Positions 1 through 11,100 of a DNA stretch of 23,639 bases are shown piece by piece. Below the pieces are notes generated by a model, which was given only the letters and a program-made list of their open reading frames with translations, was not told the origin of the DNA and ran no database searches. The position numbers and the translations under genes were made by a program. This stretch comes from Saccoglossus kowalevskii. Taxonomy: Eukaryota > Hemichordata > Enteropneusta > Harrimaniidae. The number at the start of each line of letters is the position of its first letter. Positions within the stretch are counted from its first letter, which is position 1. Where the stretch lies: assembly GCF_000003605.2 (NCBI RefSeq), contig NW_003151755.1, positions 435,769 through 459,407 on the forward strand, read 5' to 3'.

Positions 1-343
1 GTGCTAATAAATTTAAGTCGGGGTCAAAGGTCACTATTAGCTCAACTGCGCATGGGCATTTTGCCTCTCCGTATTGAGACTGGGCGATTTAGACACGAGC
101 CTGTAAGTGAACGAATCTGTAAATTTTGTGATGCAAACGTTGTTGAGGACGAAATGCATTTTTTGACTGTCAGCAATACAATGAATTGAGGCATGAGTAT
201 CTAGATTCAATTCTTAATGAAATCACTGGAATATCACGGGAACAAATACTGGTTCGTTTATTTTCAGGGCCAATAAGAAAACTTGCTCTTTTTATAGAAA
301 AGGCTTTTTACAAAAGAAAAAAATTGTTGTACGTCTGAATTTA
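1..343 (+). pseudogene. LINE (non-LTR retrotransposon) ORF2 3' end, frameshifted
   Basis: The start of the window encodes a fragment resembling the C-terminal tail found after the reverse transcriptase in many invertebrate LINE ORFs. Visible are GILPLRIETGRF and a Cys-rich knuckle (ERICKFCDAN, then DEMHFL). Near 158-166 the frame breaks: one frame ends at a TGA at 187-189, while a frame one base over continues with DCQQYNELRHEYL and ends at a TGA at about 336-338. A single lost T in the T-run at 159-163 would explain this. The element is 5' truncated by the window edge and no longer codes as one frame. It is a dead copy. The assignment rests on recalled family resemblance; I cannot name the clade. 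Confidence 0.75.
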
Positions 344-1150
344 ATGAACTACACGATTGTATTGTTGATATATTATTTAAAGCTCTTTCATAACCTTTAT
401 TTGTAAATGTAATCGTTATTAAGGTAACTTATAAGTCCACTGGGATGGGCAGTTCTGAGCTGCAGGTCACCATAATAAATTACTTCCGACATTTATAATC
501 TGTCAGGACCCCATGTAGTGCTATTATATTAGTTGATCACGTTTTTATTGAAAACCCACCAATATTTATAATAGTAGAAATGTTCCCAATCATGAAACGC
601 GTGTCCAGATGGATTGTGTGGGAATCCACAAACGTATGGTATAGCGCCCTCACACGATAACATATAGTCAGGAAATAAGGTGAAACAGTATTTCTCCAGT
701 TTCATGCATTCACATATCATATTGTGGATGAATCATTTTTTTTATTAAGTCTGCATTGCAGTAACAAGAATGGGACATGGTCGTCTTGAATCCACATTTT
801 TGTGGAGAAAGGGATTTCTGACGACACAAAACCATGCAATGTAAAATTAGCTTAGTGACTTGTAAATTGGATCTGCTGCAGAGATGTCAAATTATTTGTT
901 TATTGGAAATTTTTTTTTTTTTTTTTCAAATTTCTGTAAAAGAGTGTCCTAAAATTAATCACCGATATTATAATGCATAGACTGTCCTATGATCCTTAGA
1001 ACATACCCGTGTTGAATTCCTGCCTAGGATTAAACACTAAATACAGAGAGTCTGTGCAATTGACTAAATGGGGGAAGACAAGATTCATTAAAATGTCATA
1101 ATGATAGAACAGTATCAAAATTGTAATATGGCTTCTGTGCAAAAATGCAC
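344..1150. other. Intergenic DNA, no gene seen
   Basis: AT-rich sequence with T and A homopolymers (for example 909-926) and only short chance open frames. I see no exon with splice sites, no RNA gene and no clear terminal-inverted-repeat element. The first bases may still be LINE 3' untranslated sequence. Confidence 0.5.
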
Positions 1151-1485
1151 TACCATATTTGCTCTATTATTAGCATTACAGTAGCTTGTTGAGCGACTGT
1201 GGTAGCATATGCATTTACTTAAAGCGAGGGAGTTGTCACCTGTGCATGTGTCAGATGGGCATAGCGTGTAATAGTTTACAAGTGTATACCCACGAACCTT
1301 TGCGTTTTTAACGTGTGTTGATATCTTCGCTTGGGACTCAATTTCCGTGCATGCGCAGGTGACGACCCTCCGGCTTTAAATTAGAGACACTTCTTTAGTA
1401 AAAAAAAGTCAAAATAGAATAAATGAAATTGTGGTTTTATGTGAGCTTTTATTGGAAATGCGCTTCTAATAGAGAAAATATGGTA
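1151..1485. mobile_element. MITE family D, copy 1 (carries an inserted element)
   Basis: The ends are inverted repeats: TACCATATTTGCTCTATTA at the left, and at the right a sequence whose complement reads TACCATATTTTCTCTATTA. No coding capacity is seen, so this is a non-autonomous DNA transposon relic. The interior is interrupted by a second palindromic element at 1219-1379. Removing that leaves about 174 bp, close to the 152-bp copy at 4149-4300. Confidence 0.7.
1219..1379. mobile_element. Small palindromic element inserted in MITE D
   Basis: The arms at 1219-1250 and 1349-1379 are imperfect inverted repeats. The left begins TTAAAGCGAGGGAG and continues GTCACCTGTGCATG; the complement of the right reads TTAAAGCCGGAGGG, then GTCACCTGCGCATG. 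The outer TTAAA could include a target-site duplication. The element has higher GC than its surroundings and no ORF. Confidence 0.6.
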
Positions 1486-2069
1486 CATGCACCATTAACA
1501 TGAACTTGCAATTTGGGTGAAATGAAAAGCCAGGAGTGACAACAGCGTCAGAACTGTGACCAGTCAGAAATATAAAAATAGTGTCACAGAAACTATTGTG
1601 CGTATAAAAGTTCTAATTTTGATAATAGAGGGCGGTGTTGGTCACGCTGCGTCAAATTCTATATGGGACCCACATCAATGACTCACGAAACACATAGTAT
1701 AATCTACAGGTTTGTTTTATTTGCATTATCTCCATAGCAACATTGCAATGCATAAACCACTATGTACATCAATTCCACTTTTCTATAACCACTGTACTAG
1801 TGTTGACAGAAATCACAATGGTTTTACTGGTTTCCAGAAAGTTATTTCGTGACTAGCAATTTGAAAATCAAAAAAGAAAAAAACCACACACAATTCAAAA
1901 TGGTCGCTAAACAAGGGCTTAATGCTGTATAATTTCCATGGAAACAATTTCTTGTAACCCCTCTTTTTCTGTTGGCACCTTTCGCTTGGCGAAAATTCAA
2001 AAAAATGTTATTTTAGATTTTGTGCATTTGTTCCTAGTTAACACATCCATCTTTGAGTTGAAGCAAGTT
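1486..2069. other. Intergenic DNA, no gene seen
   Basis: AT-rich sequence without a supportable ORF, exon or RNA gene. No internal repeat structure was recognised beyond homopolymer runs. Confidence 0.5.
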
Positions 2070-2070
2070 G

Positions 2071-2260
2071 GGGGCGGACCATTTAATATCCTGAGGGGCA
2101 GGAAGATTTTGTGAAAAAAAATAAAAAAAATTCTACACTATGCATTATTTTAAATATTAGGGACAAGGTCTGCTGAAAAAAAATAATTCCATATCAGATA
2201 GGGGGAAAAAAAAAGTAGGCTTCATCTCCTGGCCCCCCAGGATATCAAATGGTCCACCCC
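2071..2260. mobile_element. MITE with GGGGYGGACCATTT termini
   Basis: About 28-bp terminal inverted repeats: the left end reads GGGGCGGACCATTTAATATC and the complement of the right end reads GGGGTGGACCATTTGATATC, each followed by CCTG and a G-run. The 190-bp body is A-rich and non-coding. The length and palindromic ends are those of a MITE. A target-site duplication could not be settled by eye. Confidence 0.8.
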
Positions 2261-3162
2261 TTATGGTAATGCAAGCAACCATTATTTGGAAAGAAATACC
2301 AATGAAAGCAAGCAATTTACGTATAGCAAAATCTATTTGTTTCCATGGAAATACAATTATGATACTGACAGAATGGAATCTTAAGTTTCACATGGTGAAA
2401 ACCTTTGCAATTCACAATGAATATTTTTTTTTCTATTACAACGCCCTCTTGTGGTATAAAGCAGTGAAAGCAAATACAGAAAGCGCAATCACATAAAAAT
2501 CAAAATGAAATAAATGATGGCAAAAACACAAAAATAAATAACAGACCATTTTATAGGTTTATAACACGTCTAAAATTAAATTATATTAATATTTACACAA
2601 CATGCAAAATACATCATTTGATGTGAATCTGATTCTTCCCCCCCCCTATAATGAATAATGAACTCGCCCAGTTCTTCACAAATCAGGGGTAAAAATGATG
2701 AATTAGGAAATATAAGTTTTACAAGTTCAAGTTGAAATAATATCAGTTAAAATGTTCTCTGAGGCAGATCGATAAAATAAAATTAAGATTTTTTTCTTTT
2801 AAGTAAAAAACTTCTCAAAGCACACTTGATGTAAATGCAGTATTTACAATAATTATAGAAGCAGAATTCAATTTGTACATTAACAACTTCTGAAATAAAG
2901 TGGTCATGTGACTTTAATTTCAGAATCACATGACTTGTTTAAACCAATCATGAGAAAGGATTGATTTTGCGTTGCCAGGCGATTGAAATGATTCTGATTG
3001 AAACAAACTGCATGTTGCAAGCAGGATTAAAACTGTTTTAAGACAAAGTGTTAGGTTTTTCAGTGAGAAAACATGTACGACATTTTACAATAATTTAGAA
3101 AAATGATATGACTTTTGGGAGCATATATTAGAAATCTCCTGCCTTTCAGTTAACTTATTGCA
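2261..3162. other. Intergenic DNA, no gene seen
   Basis: Very AT-rich. A short imperfect palindrome lies around 2890-2935 (AAGTGGTCATGTGACTTTAA, then CACATGACTTGTTTAAACCA). The plus open frame at 2263-2496 has no recognisable protein character. Confidence 0.5.
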
Positions 3163-3335
3163 GTCAAGAACATATGGAAGATTGTGGCAAAAATAGCCAA
3201 ATTATTTGAGTAAAAACAGACAATTGATTAAAATTTTGTCCACTGCTTCCAAAATTAGGGTTCATTTAAAGAAATATTGAAGAAGAAAATGAAAAATGTG
3301 CAGACAAATTTAGGCGAGAAAGTCTGGTGGTGAAA
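3163..3335 (+). mobile_element. MITE family C, copy 1 (left end degraded)
   Basis: Shares its body with the copies at 9547 and 13289: GGCAAAAATAGCCAAATTAT, GAGTAAAAACAGA, CCAAAATTAGGGTTCATTT and AGAAAGTCTGGTGGTGAAA. The right terminus CTGGTGGTGAAA (3324-3335) is intact. The left terminus is not recognisable, so the start is approximate. Confidence 0.65.
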
Positions 3336-4148
3336 GTTCATCAGTTTATCATAAATAGTATTTTGTGTGCTGTAGTAACATAGTAAAGTTTGCCATAAAT
3401 CAAATATTGAACAAACTACATACAAATACTATAAAAGCATCTATTTTCACTGGTATTTAAGTTAAAAATTATGATTTTTAGAGCATATTTACTTAAATTC
3501 ACTGATTGGTTTGTTAATTTCACTTGGCAAAAAAATTGCAAAATTAAAGCCCAGTAAAAAATTCATGCTTTCACAATACTATACCTGACAGCAAATAGTA
3601 TCGTCTGATTCATTTGGAAATGTTTTGACCAAAGTAATTGAAGTTGACAATAGCAGTGTGACATGTTCAATATATATAACAAGTATATTAAAATAAACCA
3701 GCACTTATGGGAGAAGTAAGCAAGAAGATTTTAAAGAAAAATACTGTATGAATGATATGAGTAAAAATATTGCAGAAGATCTGCTCAATGTTTGTCTGAT
3801 CTGATCAATACATCCTTTTAATTTCAACAAAGACATGATTGTGAATGGACCTTCAATGAAAAGTATTAAAAGTTTTTTTTCTCTTGTCCGATATACAACG
3901 GATAACCTGATTGGCTACAGTATTTTCGACTATCCAATCAGGAGCCAGATGTCATCACAAGTGAAGATTCCCATAACTTCTATTCAAAATGAGGCTTGCC
4001 TTGAAATCAGAAAAAGACTAGACATGATCATGTTTTGGCATTATTGTTGCATAACAAAGACTTTGGCACACACAAGTCATAAAATAGAAAAAAATCAGAA
4101 AAAGGAAGTGTTATGACATTGCATAATTAGCACAGTAGACTCATCATG
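3336..4148. other. Intergenic or 3' flanking DNA, no gene seen
   Basis: No exon or RNA gene is visible. The stretch near 3470-3590 contains degraded pieces resembling MITE A (TTAAATTCACTGATTGG, AAATTAAAGCCCAGTAAAAA). The plus open frame at 3835-4116 looks like chance coding. Confidence 0.45.
3817..3822 (-). terminator. Possible poly(A) signal for the TRAK gene (weak)
   Basis: On the minus strand this is ATTAAA, the common variant hexamer, about 780 nt past the TRAK stop codon. I found no AATAAA on the minus strand between about 2500 and 4600. If used, the 3' UTR would contain MITE D copy 2. This is a weak inference, since ATTAAA occurs often by chance in AT-rich DNA. Confidence 0.2.
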
Positions 4149-4300
4149 TATCGTATTTGCTCTATTAGCAGGGCATGTGCTTATATAAATTACAGAAATA
4201 TTTCTATGATCAAAATAAGTCATGATTTAACGATTTAGCATACATGTATAACAAATGAGTTTTTGATTTTATATGCGCTTCTAACAGAGCAAATACGGTA
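4149..4300. mobile_element. MITE family D, copy 2
   Basis: The left end reads CGTATTTGCTCTATTAG and the complement of the right end reads TACCGTATTTGCTCTGTTAG: terminal inverted repeats of about 18 bp. The 152-bp interior is non-coding and includes AAAATAAGTCATGATTTAAC, closely matching 22179-22211 in the third copy. It lies in the likely 3' UTR or downstream flank of TRAK. Confidence 0.7.
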
Positions 4301-4599
4301 GTGCTTGTATTAAATTTTCTCAATCTAACGTTTCCATGTAGCGCCCCCTGCACTAAGTACATTTCATTACTATTATGGGGTAAGAGGTTCTGTTGTGAGG
4401 TGTCGTTGTCTTCATTGTTAACTGTATTGCACCTTGACTTCAAAATATCCTATGGTCGATAAGCTGGAGCATTCTTAGTATCACTTACTTGCAAGATTGT
4501 TCTATCTTGCGCTCAAGACAGAACCACACTATTGGATATGCAATTATTTAAAAAAAAAAACTGCTCCATCTTTCCTGATGGATATGATACATCTTTTGT

Positions 4600-5131
4600 T
4601 TATAAGATAGGTCCCTTCCGTATAGACTTCAACGCAGCCAGATTGCCTGCCATGACTGCCATTGGGGTGGTAACACTAAGGTGGCTCGTGTCACTTGTTA
4701 CACTACTTTGCCCAGTCGACATAAAAGATGATGAACTCGTAGAAGACATTGTTGTTGTTGTTGAGGAACAAAGTTCCGTCATAGATGATGCATTAGTCAT
4801 TCCTAATTGCCGTAGTTTATCAACCAAACTATACCGTGCGGAAGGCATGGTGGCAAACGACGCAGCACGCATTTTGGTGCCACCCATGATGATGTTACGC
4901 TGGACTATTCCACTAGGTGGTTCAACTGGGGGTGGAAGTAATGGAGTCTCTGTTTCATCAGTTTTTTCTTTGTCTATTTTCTCAGATGATCCCATTGGTG
5001 TGATACCACGTTCTTGTAGAAGTCTAGCAAGTCCCACAGTTGTACTAAACGTTTTAGTTGCTTTGTCCCTTTCAGCAGGAGGGTCCATAGGGCTACGAAG
5101 ACTCAGAAGAGGCATTGAACTACTAGTGGTA
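4600..5131 (-). CDS. TRAK: TRAK exon 14 (C-terminus and stop)
   Basis: Encodes residues 570-745. It starts TTSSSMPLLSLRSPMDPP, then AERDKATKTFSTTVGLARLL and QERGITP, then a proline-rich tract, SARYSLVDKLRQLGM, a Ser/Thr-rich stretch and the terminus AALKSIRKGPIL before TAA. The STTVGLARLLQERGI and LVDKLRQLG motifs correspond to STSLGL.WLL.ERGI and LVDK(V/L)R..G near the TRAK C-terminus. The acceptor is TTTTATTTCAG, with one base finishing a Ser codon. The large plus-strand open frame here is antisense shadow. Confidence 0.94.
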
Positions 5132-8100
5132 CTGAAATAAAACATCCCAGTTAGTAAAACAGTAGAACAGTTTTTGTATCAAACACCGCTACTCGACCGC
5201 ATGAGCGCCCACGCCCGGGCAAGCGCCCACCCCCCACTTTTGCGCAATTTTTATATTTGGGATCACATTCGGCAAAGCGCCCACCCCTTCAAAATGCAAC
5301 TAATTTAAAACTTGGTCTTGCGTAACGAATCTTGGTAATCGTTTTTATATGATACAGCGTGGATATTGATCGCTGTGAACAAGTTGTGAATGCGTAGAAC
5401 ACGGTAACCGTGCGAAAACTACGCTTCGACAATGACCTGTTAATACAAGTAAAATGCGATAAATATTTCATGCCATATTCAGTTTACCTCTCAAAAATGG
5501 CTAGTTAAGAGTTTTTTTGAAAAACCATGTCGTTTATTCGCTGAAATCAACTCCAACAGATCGTACGTCGACATCGATTATTCACTTCCGTATTGCGTTA
5601 CCGGAAAGTCTTCGTGAATTTCCGAAGAATTGCGTCAGTACAACACAGCATTCCGATTAGTTAATAACCAACTTGACCCATTAGGTCAAAGGACGCTGCT
5701 GTAGGTCAAATCTGCAATTGCATCATGGCGGAAAGTGATTTTCATCGAGAGTTTGCGTACGATCCATCAACTTCGTCAGTGGAAATAATTTGACAATTTT
5801 GACTTTGACTGTGTTCCAACAGACTCAAATGTTTTTAATTCCATAAATTATGGTGGTACGTAATTAATATTGTAATAAAATGTGCGTATTTTTTGTGATC
5901 ATTTCTGTTTCTTCATTGTGAAAATCAATGACGACGCAACTAATTTAGTAATTTGATTTTCCCGCAAAGACGTAATCTGTCACTTGATGAATCAAAATTT
6001 TCATTTGCACTCTTTTTCGAGGGGGGTGCTCGGGTAAGCGCCCACCCCTACAGAATCGTGATTTTCTGAGTTGAGGCCTCTGGGTGCTAACGCAGTAGAG
6101 TACGATACATGAAATGTGTCAATCTTGTATAAAATGAATCAATCTTGTATAAAATGAATCATTCTAGTGAGAAATAGATGAATCTTTTATAAAATGTATT
6201 AATCTAGTATATCTATGCTAAGAAATACAACCTACCTACTACTGCAGCTGCTGCTAAGTTGAGTGTTGTCATCTAGATGCAGTATCTTTGATGTAGTAAA
6301 TGTTAGAGTTGTATTTGTATTTTCAAATTTACTCGGTGCCGAGTATATTGAAGCTGTAACAAAATAAAAAACAAGGATGCTTTATACTGCTATATATTTT
6401 GGAACAAATCAATATACAAGGTAGTATATTTTGGGTGGTGGCCAATCAGCAATGAGGACAAATTATTAAAAGTCATTATATGTTAAAGAGACACGTGGGT
6501 GATAATAATCGAGGAAGTGCAAAGGAACAAAGAAGCTCGTTCTAAAATGGCATTACTATAAAATTATCCAGGAAGGATAGAAAATTAATGCACAAATATT
6601 TCCTGTGCAAAATATTTGGACAAAAGAAGTACTCTATATACAGGTCAAGAAAGTATGGCTGAATCAAAAAAAAGTATTACTGGTAATACGGGCAAAAGAA
6701 AGTAATTTCTATACAAATATAGACAAAATTATTTTTAAATGCTTGCATTGCGAAAGAAGAGAACTTTTTATACAGATATGATCAAAGACCATATATTTGC
6801 TATATAGAAATAGGAGTATGTTATTAAGATCGGCAATACCAAGATGTAGGTGCAAAGCCAAATAAGATGCACCAGGTATTCCGTAAATTGTTACTTAGTA
6901 AATGGAAACAGAAAGCGATAAGGTAGGAGTTGTGACTGGCAGTGTGGTAGCTTTCTTTGAAGTTACTATAGCGATTCTTATTTTGTTTCATCAGCGCACA
7001 TTGTTCAAACAAACTACCTCACAAACAGTAAACTTTTGGTTGATACTTGTATTAAAAATCTCTCCTTCGTGCTTATTTTTATTTTTTATGGAAATATTTT
7101 CAATTGCCAATACTTAATTGACATTCAAAGATGTAATCCATGCACCGATAGACTTCTAAAAGCATTCTATAGTCTTGTATCCTATTTAAGAAAACACTCC
7201 TTTGCACTTCTTGTTTTTATAACACCCAAGGATGTCATGGCATAGTCTGAACAGTGGACAGGATTCTGCAAGGCATCTGCGCACCAAAAATACAGCCTAA
7301 CAGCCTTGCAGGTTTTTGAGCAGAAGTAACGATGAATATACGGATGCTGGATGCAGTACAATCTCGGCGGGTAATCAAACCTATGGATTGTACAGTTCAT
7401 AAGTTCAGTAAAAGCCAAAAGTCTTTAGTCCAATTGATAAGTACATCCACTGTACAGACAACGCCAGACATCACATCTTATTGCATAATTGCATGCATAT
7501 CAAGTACTGTAAAATGACTAATTTTCACTGGGTTTAAATTTCACTGATTTACCATTTCAGGCATATTTAGTGGGTTTTAAATTCACGGTTTCGTCATTTA
7601 GATAATGTGTTCTATGCTAAATTTTACATATTCACTGTGTTTTAATTTAGCGCATTTCTCCAGTCAGCGAAATAAGCTAAATTAAAACCCAGTGAATAAT
7701 TACCCCCTTTACAGTAATAGTCATTATCAACATACTGTCAGTATTTAACACATATTATCCAGTATCCATAAATAGCTATTAGAGTCATGTCAAAGGTCAA
7801 ATTGATAAAGTAAAAGACCAGTTAAAACATGAATGACACCGCCTTTAAGTATTAACCATACAAGCAGACACCCCCCCCCCAGCCATTGATATGCCTGAAA
7901 GCAAGACCTATGCACATGAGAACACCAGAAACTTCCAATTAGCATTTCCAGCAGCGCCCTCAAGAGACCAGACAAACTGAAGGACTGCATTCCTGATCTT
8001 TTTCTTGTCACTACAGTTTTGATTTATGTATGAGAAGAATACTGTGCGCACATGCAAGACAGCACCACTATCCACATGTACTTACACACTATGAGATGTT

Positions 8101-11100
8101 CTCTTGCCTTTTCAAAACAAGCATCATGGCATCGGATGGTAGAAAACAACTTAGCACAAACCCGACCACTTTATGAATCCAAACTTTCAGGTTTGTATGT
8201 ATCCAAATAAACTATTGAAACGAGCAACAAAATAAAAACATGACGCATACTACGGATTTGGTGATGCCCAACTTGGAGCAATCCTAGACGCCATGCATTG
8301 CTTCAGATGAGAACCAACTCAACGTTCATGATCAAAGAGGGAAAGATACTCTCATAGATCAGATGAAGAAGAGACTACTACCGAGCACAGACGCAGCAAA
8401 GAAACCAGGATAATTGATCACATGACTACAATAACAACTTAACAACAATGTATATTAGAGTTACTGTAAATGTTATACCCCCCCCCCCCAATAACTTTAT
8501 TTCAGCCAATTCTGCAGCATACAGTAGATGAAATATTGTACACTATATCGACCACTTGGGAGTCATTATTATGACATCATAGTTTAATAGAATGCATTAA
8601 ACAGGTGCATTATTACCAATAATGACTCACCTATATGACCATCATCTTCCACATCATCTAATGTAAATACTTCTTCTTCATGTTCTAAAGTTTTATAATC
8701 TTTGACATAAATACCCGGTCTTGTATCCAACATACTGGCCATATCAGGGGTTGCTAGTCTCTGCCAGTGATGTAGCGTCATGGACCCTGTAACAACACAT
8801 CACACAATAATATATGATCACAATTATCATATATCGTCATTATATATTCTATTATTACATCTGTCAGGGTAACGCGCCATATTAAGAAACACAAATTCCA
8901 AATATGGAATGATTACGCGTGTAAGTGTCCTCTAATAACAAGAAAATGGCTGCCCCCAGGGTTTGACCGGACCCAACACAAAGAAGCATTTCCATGATGT
9001 ATTCTGGGGGGGGGGGATGTATAATAATAAGGTTATTACGAGGATACTGCAAAGTATGCACTCAGACAGAAGGCAATCACATCAACCTCAGCTGTGTGTC
9101 GGTCAATACTCCCACTGTACTGTCTTTGTGCATATTTTGCAGTATCCTTGTAATAATCTCATATTATCCATAGACATGTTTATGTATTAAAAAAATACTT
9201 TATTTCAGCTGGAATCAATTATCTCTGGAAAGACATTTTGAGTGTTTTGTATAGAATTTATTTTCACTGATTTTTGATATGTAAAATATAAGAAAAAAAG
9301 GCATATTCACTGGATTATACCTTCAGAGAAAATAGAATCTAAAAAAGTAATTTACAGTATCCCATTGTCTGCTGGCACCCTAATTACCCGTTAATTTTAG
9401 TATGTCTACAGAGACTTTCAGCAGGTGTTTTAAAAACGACAATGCAATCACCAAACACTTTTGTTAATACTGGCTTATATATCTTATACTCGGCTTATAT
9501 GTACTCTATTAGTAACGCATACACTAATAATAAGTGTGTTTATTCATTTCACCACCAGTTCCCTCTTTTCATCACAAATTCACAAAATAGTCCCTTTTAT
9601 AGTCTGCACTTACCTGCAGAAGATAGGGACAAAAATAGCCATATTTTTTGAGTAAAAACTGAAAATTGACGCAAATTTTTTCTGTTGGCTCCAAAATTAG
9701 GATTCATTTCCAAAAATATTGAAGAATACAGAAAAAAAAGTACAAAATAATTTGAGAAAGAAAGTCTGGTGGTGAAAAGGTTATGGTCGAAAGAAATCAT
9801 AGTGTACAATACATGCAACAAATATAGAAATCATATTTCTCTTACCCTCCATTGGTTTAACAATCTGTAGTCTTTCTGGGATATATGACCGGATTCCCAT
9901 TCCAGATCCACTGGAATACCCAGAATACTCGGAAAGCTCAGAAAATGATCCAGTAGACATGATACTTTCTGGTGAGGTGCCAGTCGGTGTGACTGTGCCA
10001 GAACTATCACCCCCAGATTCTTTGTATTTCCGCTCAAATTCCTGATTCTGTCGTCTCATGGACAACCTCCTGAGGGCCAGTTCCAAATCGTTTGAACCAG
10101 GAATACCCGGACCACCTGGAAGTCGCCTTGTGCTGAAGCTGAGGACAAAGCAGGATTAAAACCAATCAAAATCAGATATGGACATAGAAATGCTAACAAT
10201 ATGCAGCTGTATTGATATTGAAGGAGGTAATACAATAAATTGAAGATTATGTGACAATGCCTTCATTCTTTAAGAATGGGGTCACCAGGTATATTTTGAG
10301 AAACAAAAGTCAGATATGTTTTGAACAACAGAAAAATTAACAATTCACATAAGATTTAATTGTGAAAATACTTTTTTTTCAAAACTCGAATTTTGAATAG
10401 GTTAGAATTATAAATATAATTTTCAGAAAGTTGACATTTAAATGTGATAATACGTCACTATCATCTTCAAGGATGTTTTGCATGCTCAGTAACATGCCCA
10501 GAGTAGAAGTGCAAAATTCAAATTCCTTTAAAATATACTTTATTTTAGCTGGACTTAATTTTCGCTGAAAAGACTTTTTGCATGTCTTGTATGGAATTTA
10601 TTTTCACTGATTTTTGAAAAGTTGAATGTAAAATATAGGAAAAAAGGTATATTCGCTGGATTTCATTTTCACAGAATCATTCCTTCAGAGAAAATTAATT
10701 CCAAGCGAAAATAAAGTATTTTACAGTAATACTTTGTCACAATCTTACCTTCCAGTATCACTAGATTCCCCGTCGCCATGGTAATGATCACTATGGGGTG
10801 TGCCTCTGTCTGATCCACCAATGGAGCTGCAAGGCGAGGTATGTTTACTCGTAAATGTAGATCCAAATCTAGATCCGGGGATACTATGAAAACCACCTGA
10901 AAGACGTTTTGGATTTGCTGCTTTCACTGTCTTCATCACATTCCTGTTGTGAGCTCTAAAAATAAAAATGAACATATTTATGACAAACCTTTGTAATGCT
11001 CAGTGAACTGGATATCTCTGTGAACTGAACACTTTTGTAACACTTAGTGAACATAACACCTCTGTAAACTGAATACATATACCTCTGTAAACTGAACATC

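Larger units (their letters stand above)
5190..6052. other. CpG-dense island flanked by AAGCGCCCACCCC repeats (intron 13)
   Basis: The direct repeat AAGCGCCCACCCC occurs at 5221-5233, 5275-5287 (same core) and 6036-6048, with a related GAGCGCCCACGCCC at 5203-5216. The two outer copies are preceded by similar GCYCGGGY sequence. The DNA between is visibly richer in CpG than its surroundings. This could be a relatively young insertion (direct rather than inverted ends) or a hypomethylated promoter island. I saw no terminal inverted repeats. Confidence 0.45.

Noticed and set aside
643-651. Recurrent AGCGCCCTC-type motifs (also 7953-7961, 4340-4350, near 2442) as possible CTCF sites
   Set aside because: Short matches only. 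The one at 4340 is closest to a CTCF core but lacks the flanks I would need. I could not separate it from repeat remnants.
4532-5140. 202-residue plus-strand ORF, the longest in the window
   Set aside because: It is fully antisense to TRAK exon 14. The minus strand has the family motifs, the splice acceptor and the stop. The plus translation looks like reversed Ser/Thr-rich coding.
7182-7418. PCRIL segment on the minus strand in intron 12, first considered as the missing TRAK exon
   Set aside because: A TGA stop follows closely, no suitable donor exists, and the phase does not fit. The real exon was found at 6236-6353.
7790-8011. Minus ORF with hydrophobic stretches (possible membrane protein)
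   Set aside because: Composition arises from T-rich intron sequence and a C-run. There is no splice context or homologous motif.
8027-8170. Minus-strand open stretch with CHDACFEKAREHLIVC and an internal GTAAGT
   Set aside because: It reads rather protein-like, but no acceptor gives a frame compatible with TRAK exons 12 and 13, and I recognise no family. Probably chance or an old repeat.
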